64,000 nucleotides of DNA. It comes from Fodinibacter sp038258215. Its GTDB lineage: Bacteria; Actinomycetota; Actinomycetes; Actinomycetales; Dermatophilaceae. The notes beneath the pieces were generated by a model, which worked only from the letters and a program-made list of their open reading frames with translations, ran no database searches and was not told the origin of the DNA. The stretch spans positions 1 through 64,000 of the forward strand of contig JBBSQC010000005.1 in assembly GCA_038258215.1 (NCBI GenBank). Direction: 5' to 3'. Position numbers and translations under genes: made by a program. Of the stretch, positions 16,811-24,864 are shown piece by piece; the first letter of the stretch is position 1; the number at the start of each line of letters is the position of its first letter.

Positions 16811-18001
16811 GTGAACTCAATGGGTCCTGCGCCGGGCTCGCAGGCCTCGCTTCGCGAAATGAACCGCCTGCGGGTTCTCGATGCCGTGCGGCAGCAGGGC
16901 GCACTCACCCAGGTGGAGATCGCGGGAGTCACCGGGCTGAGCGCCGCCACGGTGAGTAACCTCGTCCGCGAGCTCGACGGCGCGGGTGCGGTAGCCCTCT
17001 CCCCCAGCATCCGCAACGGCCGACGGGCGGTGCTCGTCTCGGTGGCCGCACCGCAGGGGCTCCTGGCCGCGGTGGTGTTCGGAGACCGCGACGTGCGGGT
17101 CGCCATCGGCACCGGTGGGGACCAGGTGCTGTGCCAGAAGCGGATGCCGCTGCCGCCAGATCACGCGGCCGACGAGGGAATGACCCGCGCGGCGAGACTC
17201 CTCCTGGAGATCGCTGCCACGGCCGGCCACCAGCTGAGTGAGATCCGCGCCGTCGGGGTCGGTCTGCCAGCGCCCATCGACACGGTGACGGGAGAGGTGG
17301 GCTCCGAGGGGATCCTTCCGGGATGGCGTGGCGTGCCCGTCGCTGCGGAGCTGCAGAGTGCTTTGGGGGTGCGAGTGCTGTTGGACAACACCGCCAACCT
17401 GGCCGCCCTCGGCGAAGCCAAGTTCGGTGTGCTGCAGGGCGTGACGACCGGAGTGTTCATCAAGGCCTCCTACGCTGTCGGGGCCGGTCTCATCATCGGA
17501 GGTGAGCTTTTCCGGGGGAGCGCTGGCACGGCGGGCGAGATCGGTCACGTGACCATCGACGAGGACGGCCCGGTCTGTCGGTGCGGCAACCGAGGCTGCC
17601 TGGACACCTTCGTCGGCGCCCAGGCGGTGCTTGGAGCCCTTCGGGACTCGCACGGCCCCCTTACTCTGAAAGACGTCATCAGCCGAGCCCTCGACGGAGA
17701 CGCCGGGTGTCGACGGATCGTGGAGGACGCGGGGCGGCACATCGGGGTAGCGGTGGCCGGCGTCGTGAACCTGCTCAACCCCCAGGTCGTCGGAGTCGGG
17801 GGCCAGATGGCGAGGGTTGGTGAGGTGCTGCTCCACCCGATGAGGGAGGCCATCGAGCGGTGTGCGATCCCGAGCGCGGCGGCGTCGGTCACCGTGCAGT
17901 TGGGGGAGCTGGACCCCGAAGAGGCCGACGTCAAGGGCGCCCTGGCCCTCGCCGAGCAGGTGCGCGAGGAGGCCGACCGCTCGGCGCTGGCGTCGGTCTG
18001 A
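16811..18001 (+). CDS. ROK family transcriptional repressor (XylR-like)
   Basis: The 396-aa protein has an N-terminal winged helix (REMNRLRVLDAVRQQGALTQ, then EIAGVTGLSAATVSNLVREL) followed by a sugar-kinase-like ROK domain with the zinc motif CRCGNRGCLDTFVGA. The catalytic kinase residues need not be functional in repressors. It lies directly upstream of and in line with a pentose-type ABC transporter, so it probably represses that operon until a sugar binds. The start is chosen from its -10; ATG at 16820 is in frame. Confidence 0.87.
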   Translation: MNSMGPAPGSQASLREMNRLRVLDAVRQQGALTQVEIAGVTGLSAATVSNLVRELDGAGAVALSPSIRNGRRAVLVSVAAPQGLLAAVVFGDRDVRVAIGTGGDQVLCQKRMPLPPDHAADEGMTRAARLLLEIAATAGHQLSEIRAVGVGLPAPIDTVTGEVGSEGILPGWRGVPVAAELQSALGVRVLLDNTANLAALGEAKFGVLQGVTTGVFIKASYAVGAGLIIGGELFRGSAGTAGEIGHVTIDEDGPVCRCGNRGCLDTFVGAQAVLGALRDSHGPLTLKDVISRALDGDAGCRRIVEDAGRHIGVAVAGVVNLLNPQVVGVGGQMARVGEVLLHPMREAIERCAIPSAAASVTVQLGELDPEEADVKGALALAEQVREEADRSALASV

Positions 18002-18055
18002 CCAGGCTCGGCGACATCGTGATCGAACCGTTGCCTCAATCTCTTGTATTCAAGC

Positions 18056-18085
18056 CTTGACGTCAAGCCTCAGAGCGAGTTGAAT
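18056..18085 (+). promoter_or_regulatory. Candidate promoter and operator of the sugar ABC operon
   Basis: The perfect palindrome CTTGACGTCAAG (18056-18067) contains a -35-like TTGACG. A -10-like TTGAAT lies 16 nt further (18080-18085). The heptamer CAAGCCT is repeated 13 nt apart (18051 and 18064). This is a likely binding site of the upstream ROK repressor; no experimental consensus was compared. Confidence 0.45.
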
Positions 18086-18139
18086 CCGCAGTGAACCGCA
18101 CCAGAGAGGCTGCGGACGTCATGGCCAGAGGAGAACCGC

Positions 18140-19237
18140 ATGACCACTCGCACAGCACGCTTCGCCGGCGCCGCCCTCGCGCTCGGACTCACCGTCTCGG
18201 CCCTGTCGGCCTGCGGGAGCGACGACTCGGGCTCCGGCGACGCCGGGGCCAGCTCCGACGCCGGAGGTGGGGGTGGTGCCAAGAAGATCGCCCTCCTTCT
18301 GCCGGAGAACAAGACGGCCCGCTACGAAGCCTTCGACCGGCCGTTCTTCGAAGCCGCCGTCAAGGCCGCCTGCGCCGACTGCGAGGTCATCTACAGCAAC
18401 GCCGAGCAGGACGCGGCCAAGCAGCAACAGCAGGCAGAGGCCGCCATCACCCAGGGTGTGGACGTCATCGTCATGAGCGCGGTCGACGGTAAGTCCGCCG
18501 TGACGATCGTCCAGAACGCCAAGTCCCAGGGTGTCCCCGTCGTCGCCTACGACCGGTTCATCGCCGGCGCCGACTACTACATCTCCTTCGACAACAAGAA
18601 GGTCGGGGAGCTCCAAGGCACCGGACTCGTCGACGCGATGAAGGCGAACGGCAAGTCCTCCGGCGACATCGTCATGATCAACGGTTCGCCCACCGACGCC
18701 AACGCCGCCGACTTCAAGGCCGGGGCACACAGCGTCCTGGACTCCAGCGGCTACACCATCAAGGCGGAGTACGACACCCCGGACTGGAGCCCGGACAAGG
18801 CCCAGTCCTGGATGGAGGGACAGGTCGGCACCGTCAAGGGCAACCTCGTCGGGGTCTACGCCGCCAACGACGGCACCGCCGGTGGCGCGATCGCGGCCCT
18901 GAAGGGCGGTGGCGTCAACCCGCTCCCCCCCGTGACCGGGCAGGACGCCGAGCTCGCCGGGATCCAGCGGATCGTGGCGGGTGACCAGGCGCTCACGATC
19001 TACAAGGCCATCAAGCCCCAGGCCGAGGACGCCGCGAAGAACGCAATCGCCCTGGCCAACAAGGAGAAGCCGACCGCCAGCGCCGACAAGGAGGGTGTTC
19101 CCGCCACGCTGCTCGACCCTGTCGTCGTGACCAAGGACAACATCAAGGACACGGTGATTGCCGACGGCTTCTGGAAGGCCACCGACATCTGCACCGCTGC
19201 GTACAGCGACGCCTGCACCAAGCTCGGCATCAGCTGA
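18140..19237 (+). CDS. xylF: Sugar ABC transporter substrate-binding lipoprotein (XylF-like)
   Basis: The 365-aa protein has a signal peptide with lipobox LSAC near residue 24, so it is anchored outside the membrane. A Gly/Ser/Asp linker follows, then a periplasmic-binding fold with KKIALLLPENKTARYEAFDR and PVVAYDRFIAGADYYISFDN, close to the XylF group of xylose-binding proteins. A strong GAGGAG lies 8 nt before the ATG. The ATPase and permease genes follow in the same direction. Ligand xylose is inferred from similarity and from xylA downstream. Confidence 0.87.
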   Translation: MTTRTARFAGAALALGLTVSALSACGSDDSGSGDAGASSDAGGGGGAKKIALLLPENKTARYEAFDRPFFEAAVKAACADCEVIYSNAEQDAAKQQQQAEAAITQGVDVIVMSAVDGKSAVTIVQNAKSQGVPVVAYDRFIAGADYYISFDNKKVGELQGTGLVDAMKANGKSSGDIVMINGSPTDANAADFKAGAHSVLDSSGYTIKAEYDTPDWSPDKAQSWMEGQVGTVKGNLVGVYAANDGTAGGAIAALKGGGVNPLPPVTGQDAELAGIQRIVAGDQALTIYKAIKPQAEDAAKNAIALANKEKPTASADKEGVPATLLDPVVVTKDNIKDTVIADGFWKATDICTAAYSDACTKLGIS

Positions 19238-19285
19238 CCGCGCCTCCGGCATCCGCGCTTCACCTCACGAAGGAGTGAGCCGAGC

Positions 19286-20080
19286 ATGACCACCACCTCC
19301 CCGGCCCCCGTGCTGTCGATGACCGGAGTGTCCAAGCGCTTCGGCGCCGTCCAGGCCCTCAAGGACATCGACCTCGAGGTCCGCGCCGGGGAGGTGGTGG
19401 CACTGGTCGGCGACAACGGCGCCGGCAAGTCGACCCTCGTCAAGGCGATCGCCGGCGTCTACACCCCCGACACCGGCGAGGTCGTCTTCGACGGCGACCC
19501 GGTGCGGATCACCTCGCCGTCGCAGGCGCAGGAACTCGGCATCGCGACGGTCTTCCAGGACCTCGCCCTGTGCGACAACCTCGACGTCGTCGGCAACCTC
19601 TTCCTCGGGAACGAGGTGCTCCACGGCCCGTTGCTCGACGAGGTGAGCATGGAGCAGGAGGCCTGGCGGCTGCTGCGTGAGCTGAGCGCCAAGATCCCCA
19701 GCGTTCGAACCCAGGTGGCGAGTCTGTCCGGCGGACAGCGCCAGACCGTCGCCATCGCCCGCTCACTGCTGGGTGCACCCAAGGTGGTGATGCTCGACGA
19801 GCCTACGGCCGCCCTCGGTGTCGCGCAGACCGCCGAGGTGCTCAACCTCGTGGAGCGCCTGCGGGAGAAGGGCCTTGCCGTAATCCTCATCAGCCACAAT
19901 ATGTCCGACGTCATGGCGGTCGCGGACCGCGTCGTCGTCCTGCGCCTCGGGCGCAACAACGGCGACTACCGGGTCGCCGACACCACCAACCAAGAGATCA
20001 TCGCCGCCATCACCGGTGCGACGACCAACGCCGTGACCGCCCGCGCCGCCCGCCGGGCCCCGCAGGAGGAGCTGTCGTGA
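19286..20080 (+). CDS. xylG: Sugar ABC transporter ATP-binding protein, single domain (XylG-like)
   Basis: The 264-aa ATPase has Walker A GDNGAGKSTLVKAI, signature LSGGQRQTVAIARSL, Walker B VVMLDEPTAALG and the switch His in ILISHNMSDV. Classic XylG and RbsA carry two ATPase domains of about 500 aa; this one has one, as in the fructose-type FrcA systems, so a homodimer should power the permease. GGAG lies about 10 nt before the ATG. The permease GTG overlaps its stop. Confidence 0.88.
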   Translation: MTTTSPAPVLSMTGVSKRFGAVQALKDIDLEVRAGEVVALVGDNGAGKSTLVKAIAGVYTPDTGEVVFDGDPVRITSPSQAQELGIATVFQDLALCDNLDVVGNLFLGNEVLHGPLLDEVSMEQEAWRLLRELSAKIPSVRTQVASLSGGQRQTVAIARSLLGAPKVVMLDEPTAALGVAQTAEVLNLVERLREKGLAVILISHNMSDVMAVADRVVVLRLGRNNGDYRVADTTNQEIIAAITGATTNAVTARAARRAPQEELS

Positions 20081-21351
20081 CGAGTTCGCAGGTCCCGCCC
20101 CCGGCCGACCCCACCGAATCGGATGCGGTCCCCACCGACCGCCAGGACGAGCGCCTCATCGCCTCCGAGGGCCTCGCCGGGTGGGCCTCGTCGACCTGGG
20201 GTCGGCTCAGGTCAGGTGACATCGGCTCGCTGCCCGTCGTCATCGGGCTGGTCACCATCTGGGGTGTCTTCTACGCGCTGAACCCCGCCTTCCTCAGCAG
20301 CCGCAACCTCGTCAACCTCACCCTCCAGATGGTCCCGGTGGGCACGATCGCGATCGGTGTGGTGCTGGTCCTCCTGCTCGGCGAGATCGACCTGTCGATC
20401 GGGTCGATGTCTGGCCTCTCCGGTGCGATCCTCGCCGTCGCCTTCGTCAACCACGGCGTCAACGTCTGGATCGCCGTCGCACTGGCTCTCGCAGCAGGGG
20501 CCGCCACCGGTGTGGTGTACGGGATGCTCTTCAACCGTTTCGGCGTGCCGAGCTTCGTGATCACCCTCGCGGGCCTGCTCGCCCTCCTGGGCCTGCAGAT
20601 CCGGGTGCTCGGCACGGACGGCACGGTCAACATCCCCTTCGAGTCCTCCCTGGTGCGGTTCGCGTCCCAGCTGTTCCTGCCTGACGTCCTCGCCTACGTC
20701 ATCGCCGTCGCCGTTCCCGTGGTCTACGCGCTGACCCGGATACGGGTCAACGGCCGCCGCTCCGCGGCTGGGCTTTCGACAACGTCACTGGTCGCGCTCG
20801 GGGTCCGTGCGGGCGCCCTCGCGATCATGCTGCTGGTGTCCGTGGTGGTGCTCAACCGCGACCGGGGCGTGTCCTACATGCTCGTGCTGTTCCTCGCGCT
20901 GGTGGTCGTCATGGACCTCGCCCTCCGCCGAACCACGTGGGGGCGCTCGGTGCTCGCCATCGGTGGCAACGTCGAGGCCGCGCGCCGTGCGGGCATCAAC
21001 GTCAGGCGCGTCTACCTCAGCGTGTTCACCCTCTGCTCGACGTTCGCAGCGCTCGGAGGCATCCTCGCGGCGTCGCGGCTCGCCTCTGCCAACCAGAGCA
21101 GCGGGGGTGCCGACACCAACCTCAATGCGATCGCCGCTGCTGTCATCGGCGGCACCTCGCTCTTCGGTGGGCGTGGCTCGGCCTACTCGGCCCTGCTCGG
21201 CATCCTCGTTATCTGGTCGATCAGCAACGGCTTGGCCCTCCTGTCGATCTCCGCCGACATCCGTTACATGGTCACCGGTGCCGTGCTGCTGCTCGCCGTC
21301 GTCATCGACAGCCTGAGCAGGCGAAGCCGGGCCAGTCACGGTCGCGCGTAG
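20077..21351 (+). CDS. xylH: Sugar ABC transporter permease (XylH-like)
   Basis: The 424-aa membrane protein has about ten hydrophobic segments and the BPD_transp_2 pattern GEIDLSIGSMSGLSGAILAV near the third helix and NLNAIAAAVIGGTSLFGGRG near the C-terminus. A 55-residue polar N-terminus precedes the first helix. It starts with GTG overlapping the ATPase stop by 4 nt (GTGA). Length and motifs agree with XylH proteins of actinobacteria. Confidence 0.88.
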   Translation: MTSSQVPPPADPTESDAVPTDRQDERLIASEGLAGWASSTWGRLRSGDIGSLPVVIGLVTIWGVFYALNPAFLSSRNLVNLTLQMVPVGTIAIGVVLVLLLGEIDLSIGSMSGLSGAILAVAFVNHGVNVWIAVALALAAGAATGVVYGMLFNRFGVPSFVITLAGLLALLGLQIRVLGTDGTVNIPFESSLVRFASQLFLPDVLAYVIAVAVPVVYALTRIRVNGRRSAAGLSTTSLVALGVRAGALAIMLLVSVVVLNRDRGVSYMLVLFLALVVVMDLALRRTTWGRSVLAIGGNVEAARRAGINVRRVYLSVFTLCSTFAALGGILAASRLASANQSSGGADTNLNAIAAAVIGGTSLFGGRGSAYSALLGILVIWSISNGLALLSISADIRYMVTGAVLLLAVVIDSLSRRSRASHGRA

Positions 21352-21360
21352 CGGTGCCTG

Positions 21361-21519
21361 CTGCGGCGCGGTGCCGTCGCTGCTCCGCTTGCTGCCCGTG
21401 CCAACCTCCCTTCGGGTGCCACGCGCACGGCGTTGGTGGGACCGCCGGGCCCGGCGCTGCTCGTCGCGGCGGGGGTGGACGCGCTCTCGCGGCGGCGGTC
21501 CTCCGTCAGCGCCGTCTAG
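21361..21519 (+). pseudogene. Possible remnant of a second permease C-terminus
   Basis: The gap between xylH and the next ROK gene contains an open stretch without a good start, ending TAG at 21517-21519. Its last residues GPALLVAAGVDALSRRRSSV align with the xylH C-terminus GAVLLLAVVIDSLSRRSRAS at about 9 of 20 positions. It may be the tail of a deleted or decayed permease gene. Evidence is limited to this short match. Confidence 0.3.
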
Positions 21520-22801
21520 CGACCTTCCCCGCTGCCGCCGAGCCGGCTCCCGTCATGGGGGTCGGCTCGTCGGCCATCCACGCGCCAGGGTCGGCGAGCA
21601 GCCGCTCGAGGAGCCGTGTGGCGGCACCCAGTGCGCCCGGAGTGGGGTCATCTCCGGCCACCTCGACGGTCGGCGGCACCCAGTCGGCCGAGAGCACACG
21701 CTCACGCAGGGTCACCTCGAGCGTCGGTGCCAGCACCTCGGCGATCTCCCTCAGGTGGCCGCCGAGCACCACCACCGGCAGGTCGACGACGTTGAGCACC
21801 CCGGCCAGCGCAGCGCCCAGCGCCCGGGCCGCGACGTCCACGGCGGCCATCGCCCGGGTGTCCCCGGACCGGACCAGGGTGACGAGCCGCGATGTCGCGT
21901 CGTCGGTGCCCAGACCGGCGGCGGCGAGCAGGGCCTGCTTCCCGGCATACTGCTCGACGCAGCCCGTCGAGCCGCACGGACAGGGCCGGCCGTCGAGGTC
22001 GACCGTGACGTGCCCGATCTCCCCGGCCCAGCCATGGCGCCCGCGCATCGGCACGCCGTCCAGGACCGCGGCCCCACCGATCCCGGTCTCGCCGGAGACG
22101 TAGACGAAGTCCTGGAGGGGCCCGGCCACACCGGGTCGGGAGGACGAGACCGTGGCCGCAGCGAGGTCGGCCTCGTTCCCGACGGTGACGGGCACACCGG
22201 CCAGCGGGCCCTGCCGCAACATCGTCACGACGTCCACGTCCGACCAGCCGAGGTTGGGTGCCCGGAGCAGGGTTCCACCCAGAGGGGACACGATGCCGGG
22301 GAGCGCCAGGCCCGCACCCACCAGCCGCGCGTCTCCGGCCGACGCCACGGTGTCACGAGCGAGGGCCCCGAGGCGCCCCAGGGTGGCCTCGGGGGTCGCA
22401 CCGCGAAGGTCCCCGTGCACGACCCGCCGGGCCCGCACCGTGCCGTCGAGATCGAGGACGAGAGCCGCGAGGAAGCCGATGTTGACCTGCAGGCCCAGGG
22501 CGGCGAAGCGACCCGACGCGGGCACGAGGGGGGTCCCCGGACGCCCCAGGCCGGCTCGGCGGGCGGGGTCGAGCTCGGCGAGCACACCGCCGGCAACGAG
22601 GTGGTCCACGAGCCGGGACACGGTGGAGCGGGTCATCGAGGTGACCGCCGCGACGTCGGCTCGGCTCGGGGGCGACGCCGCGGCGAACACCGTGCGAGCG
22701 ACCAGAGTGAGGTTGGCCGCGCGCACCCCCGCCTGGTCGGTGCGCGCTGCGGACGCCCGGCCCCCCGGTGGTGGGGGCGGGAGGGGGCTGTGTGACGACA
22801 C
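21506..22801 (-). CDS. xylR: ROK family xylose repressor (XylR-like)
   Basis: The 431-aa protein has a winged-helix N-terminus (SRADVAAVTSMTRSTVSRLV) and a ROK domain with GEIGHVTVDLDGRPCPCGST and the zinc motif CPCGSTGCVEQYAG. It is divergent from xylA across a site that resembles the Bacillus xyl operator, the standard XylR arrangement. GTG 22801 is preferred because TACCGT lies 6 nt upstream; the frame extends to an ATG at 22840, but that falls inside the operator. Confidence 0.88.
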   Translation of the reverse strand: MSSHSPLPPPPPGGRASAARTDQAGVRAANLTLVARTVFAAASPPSRADVAAVTSMTRSTVSRLVDHLVAGGVLAELDPARRAGLGRPGTPLVPASGRFAALGLQVNIGFLAALVLDLDGTVRARRVVHGDLRGATPEATLGRLGALARDTVASAGDARLVGAGLALPGIVSPLGGTLLRAPNLGWSDVDVVTMLRQGPLAGVPVTVGNEADLAAATVSSSRPGVAGPLQDFVYVSGETGIGGAAVLDGVPMRGRHGWAGEIGHVTVDLDGRPCPCGSTGCVEQYAGKQALLAAAGLGTDDATSRLVTLVRSGDTRAMAAVDVAARALGAALAGVLNVVDLPVVVLGGHLREIAEVLAPTLEVTLRERVLSADWVPPTVEVAGDDPTPGALGAATRLLERLLADPGAWMADEPTPMTGAGSAAAGKVARRR

Positions 22802-22804
22802 CCC

Positions 22805-22856
22805 TTGACGGTAGCCCCTCCCACCCATTAGTTTTGTCAAACAACAAAGTCAGGAG
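22805..22856 (+). promoter_or_regulatory. xylA promoter with XylR-type operator and Shine-Dalgarno
   Basis: TTGACG (22805-22810) and TAGTTT (22829-22834), 18 nt apart, form the xylA promoter. The 25 bp at 22828-22852 (TTAGTTTTGT...CAACAAAGTCA) match the Bacillus subtilis xyl operator, as I recall it, at about 17 positions and cover the -10. AGGAG (22852-22856) lies 7 nt before the xylA ATG. Repression of xylA by the divergent ROK protein is the expected outcome. Confidence 0.65.
22808..22813 (-). promoter_or_regulatory. -10 hexamer TACCGT of the divergent ROK gene, leaderless
   Basis: On the minus strand TACCGT lies 6 nt before GTG 22801. It overlaps the -35 of xylA on the other strand, so the two promoters may exclude each other. 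Confidence 0.55.
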
Positions 22857-22863
22857 CACTCGC

Positions 22864-24051
22864 ATGACCGTATCGACGCGTACCCCCACCCCCGACGACA
22901 GGTTCTCCTTCGGTCTGTGGACCGTCGGGTGGACGGGAACCGACCCGTTCGGGGGCCCGAGCCGCCCCGCCCTCGACCCGTGGGAGTACTCCGACCGCCT
23001 CGCGGAGCTCGGTGCCTGGGGGATCACGTTCCACGACAACGACGTCTTCCCCTTCGACGCCGACCAGGCCACCGTCGACTCCCGGGTGTCGCGGCTGCGC
23101 GATGCCGCCAGCTCCGCAGGGCTGGTCATCGAGATGGTCACGACCAACACGTTCAGCCACCCGGTGTTCAAGGACGGCGGGCTGACGAGCAACGACCGCG
23201 GCGTGCGCCGCTTCGGGCTGCGCAAGGTGCTGCGCGCCGTGGACATGGCCGCCGACCTCGGGGCCGAGACCTTCGTGATGTGGGGTGGGCGCGAGGGGTC
23301 GGAGTACGACGGCTCCAAGGACCTGCACTCGGCCTTCGAGCGCTACAAGGAGGGCCTGGACACCGTGGCGGGGCACATCAAGGCCCAGGGCTACGACCTG
23401 CGGATCGCGTTGGAGCCCAAGCCCAACGAGCCGCGTGGCGACATCTTCCTGCCGACCGTGGGCCACGCCCTGGCGTTCATCGCCGACCTCGAACACGGCG
23501 ACATCGTCGGGGTCAACCCCGAGACCGGGCACGAGCAGATGGCCAACCTCAACTACACCCACCAGCTCGCCCAGGCGCTGTGGAGCGGGAAGCTGTTCCA
23601 CATCGACCTCAACGGCCAGCGCGGTCTGAAGTACGACCAGGACCTCGTCTTCGGCCACGGTGACCTGCTGTCCGCGTTCTTCACCGTCGACCTCCTCGAG
23701 AACGGGTTCGTGGGCAACCCGGACGCGCCCCGCTACACCGGCCCGCGGCACTTCGACTACAAGCCCTCGCGCACCGAGCACATGGCGGGCGTGTGGGAGT
23801 CCGCCAAGGCGTGCATGCAGACCTACCTGCTGCTTGCCGACAAGGCGCGGGCCTTCCGTGCCGACCCGCGGGTCGCCGAGGCGGTGGAGTATGCCGGTGT
23901 CACCAGTCTGATCGAGCCCACCCTGGCCGAGGGAGAGACCCTCGAGTCCTTCCTCGCGAGCGACGACGACTTCGACGTGCAGGCGGCAGCCGATCGTGAC
24001 TACGGCTTCGTTCGGCTCAACCAGCTCGCGCTGGAGCACCTCGTCGGCTGA
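22864..24051 (+). CDS. xylA: Xylose isomerase
   Basis: The 395-aa enzyme converts D-xylose to D-xylulose (and glucose to fructose) and matches the class I length of actinobacterial enzymes. Visible signatures are GLWTVGWTGTDPFGGPSRP, the catalytic-His region NTFSHPVFKDGG, the metal ligands in ALEPKPNEPRGD and the LFHIDLNGQRGLKYDQDL region. It has its own promoter and operator. The next step enzyme, xylulokinase, is not in the window. Confidence 0.97.
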   Translation: MTVSTRTPTPDDRFSFGLWTVGWTGTDPFGGPSRPALDPWEYSDRLAELGAWGITFHDNDVFPFDADQATVDSRVSRLRDAASSAGLVIEMVTTNTFSHPVFKDGGLTSNDRGVRRFGLRKVLRAVDMAADLGAETFVMWGGREGSEYDGSKDLHSAFERYKEGLDTVAGHIKAQGYDLRIALEPKPNEPRGDIFLPTVGHALAFIADLEHGDIVGVNPETGHEQMANLNYTHQLAQALWSGKLFHIDLNGQRGLKYDQDLVFGHGDLLSAFFTVDLLENGFVGNPDAPRYTGPRHFDYKPSRTEHMAGVWESAKACMQTYLLLADKARAFRADPRVAEAVEYAGVTSLIEPTLAEGETLESFLASDDDFDVQAAADRDYGFVRLNQLALEHLVG

Positions 24052-24095
24052 CGAGCGATGGCTCAGACGGACCGCTGACGGCGGCCGGCGGGGGC

Positions 24096-24854
24096 TCAGT
24101 GGCCGAGGTGTGGGTCGACGGGCAGACCTGGAACGGGCGAGCCGGCATCCCGGACCACGAGAGCGGTGAGGGTCACGGCGACCAGGGCCAGGGCCAGGGT
24201 CCACCTGGCCAGCTGGGCGTCGCGAAGGTGCCCCCGCCGCTCGGCGACCATGTACGCGGTCCCGGCCACGAGCACCACGAGCCCGCCCTGCGCCATCACC
24301 GCGAGCATCATCGCCCACGTGGTCGCGGCGCACCGGCCGGCCATCCGCACGCCCGCGTCGGCGCAGTCGCGGTCCGCGTGCCAGCCGGTCAGGGCGAGCG
24401 GACGGGTGGCTCCGCAGCGACGGAGGCGGCGGCGGTGGTCCTCGGTCGCCGCGACGACCACGGCGACAGCCCCCGTGAGTGCGACCAGGGGCAGTGCGCC
24501 GGTCCGCGGCACGAGGACGTGGAGGCCGGTCATCATCGCCGCACCCACGAGCGTCCACACGGCCAGGTAGCCGGCGAGGTAGCACATCGTCCCCCGGTAG
24601 CGCCGTGGCCACAGGCTCGACACGGCCAGGTCGTGGGCCTGCGGGAGGACGAGAGGTGCCATCATCGCCCCGGCCATCACGGCCGCGTGGCCGAGTACGC
24701 CGATGCCCGGATGGTGCGTCGCCCGCAGGAGCGCTGCCGGGCTCGTCGCCACCGGGGCGGCGAGGCCGAGCCACGCAACCACCGCGATCACGAGCGCCAC
24801 CCATTCGGGGTGGTGCCAGTGGACCCGTACGAGGGCAGTGGGCGCCGTGGTCAT
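24096..24854 (-). CDS. DUF2182 integral membrane protein, predicted metal-binding
   Basis: The 252-aa protein has about seven hydrophobic helices. It includes the DUF2182 block GHAAVMAGAMMAPLVLPQAH and a second GRCAATTWAMMLAVMAQGG, with the Met-rich membrane segments that led to the metal-binding prediction. A CADAG/C-rich loop lies between. It follows the tyrosinase stop by 10 nt in the same direction and is probably the last gene of that operon. A role in supplying copper to the tyrosinase is suggested by context only. Confidence 0.8.
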   Translation of the reverse strand: MTTAPTALVRVHWHHPEWVALVIAVVAWLGLAAPVATSPAALLRATHHPGIGVLGHAAVMAGAMMAPLVLPQAHDLAVSSLWPRRYRGTMCYLAGYLAVWTLVGAAMMTGLHVLVPRTGALPLVALTGAVAVVVAATEDHRRRLRRCGATRPLALTGWHADRDCADAGVRMAGRCAATTWAMMLAVMAQGGLVVLVAGTAYMVAERRGHLRDAQLARWTLALALVAVTLTALVVRDAGSPVPGLPVDPHLGH

Positions 24855-24864
24855 CGGCTCTTCC

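Noticed and set aside
22802..22840. ATG 22840 as the start of the xylA-divergent ROK repressor
   Set aside because: It would place the operator and the TACCGT promoter inside the coding region; GTG 22801 has the expected spacing.
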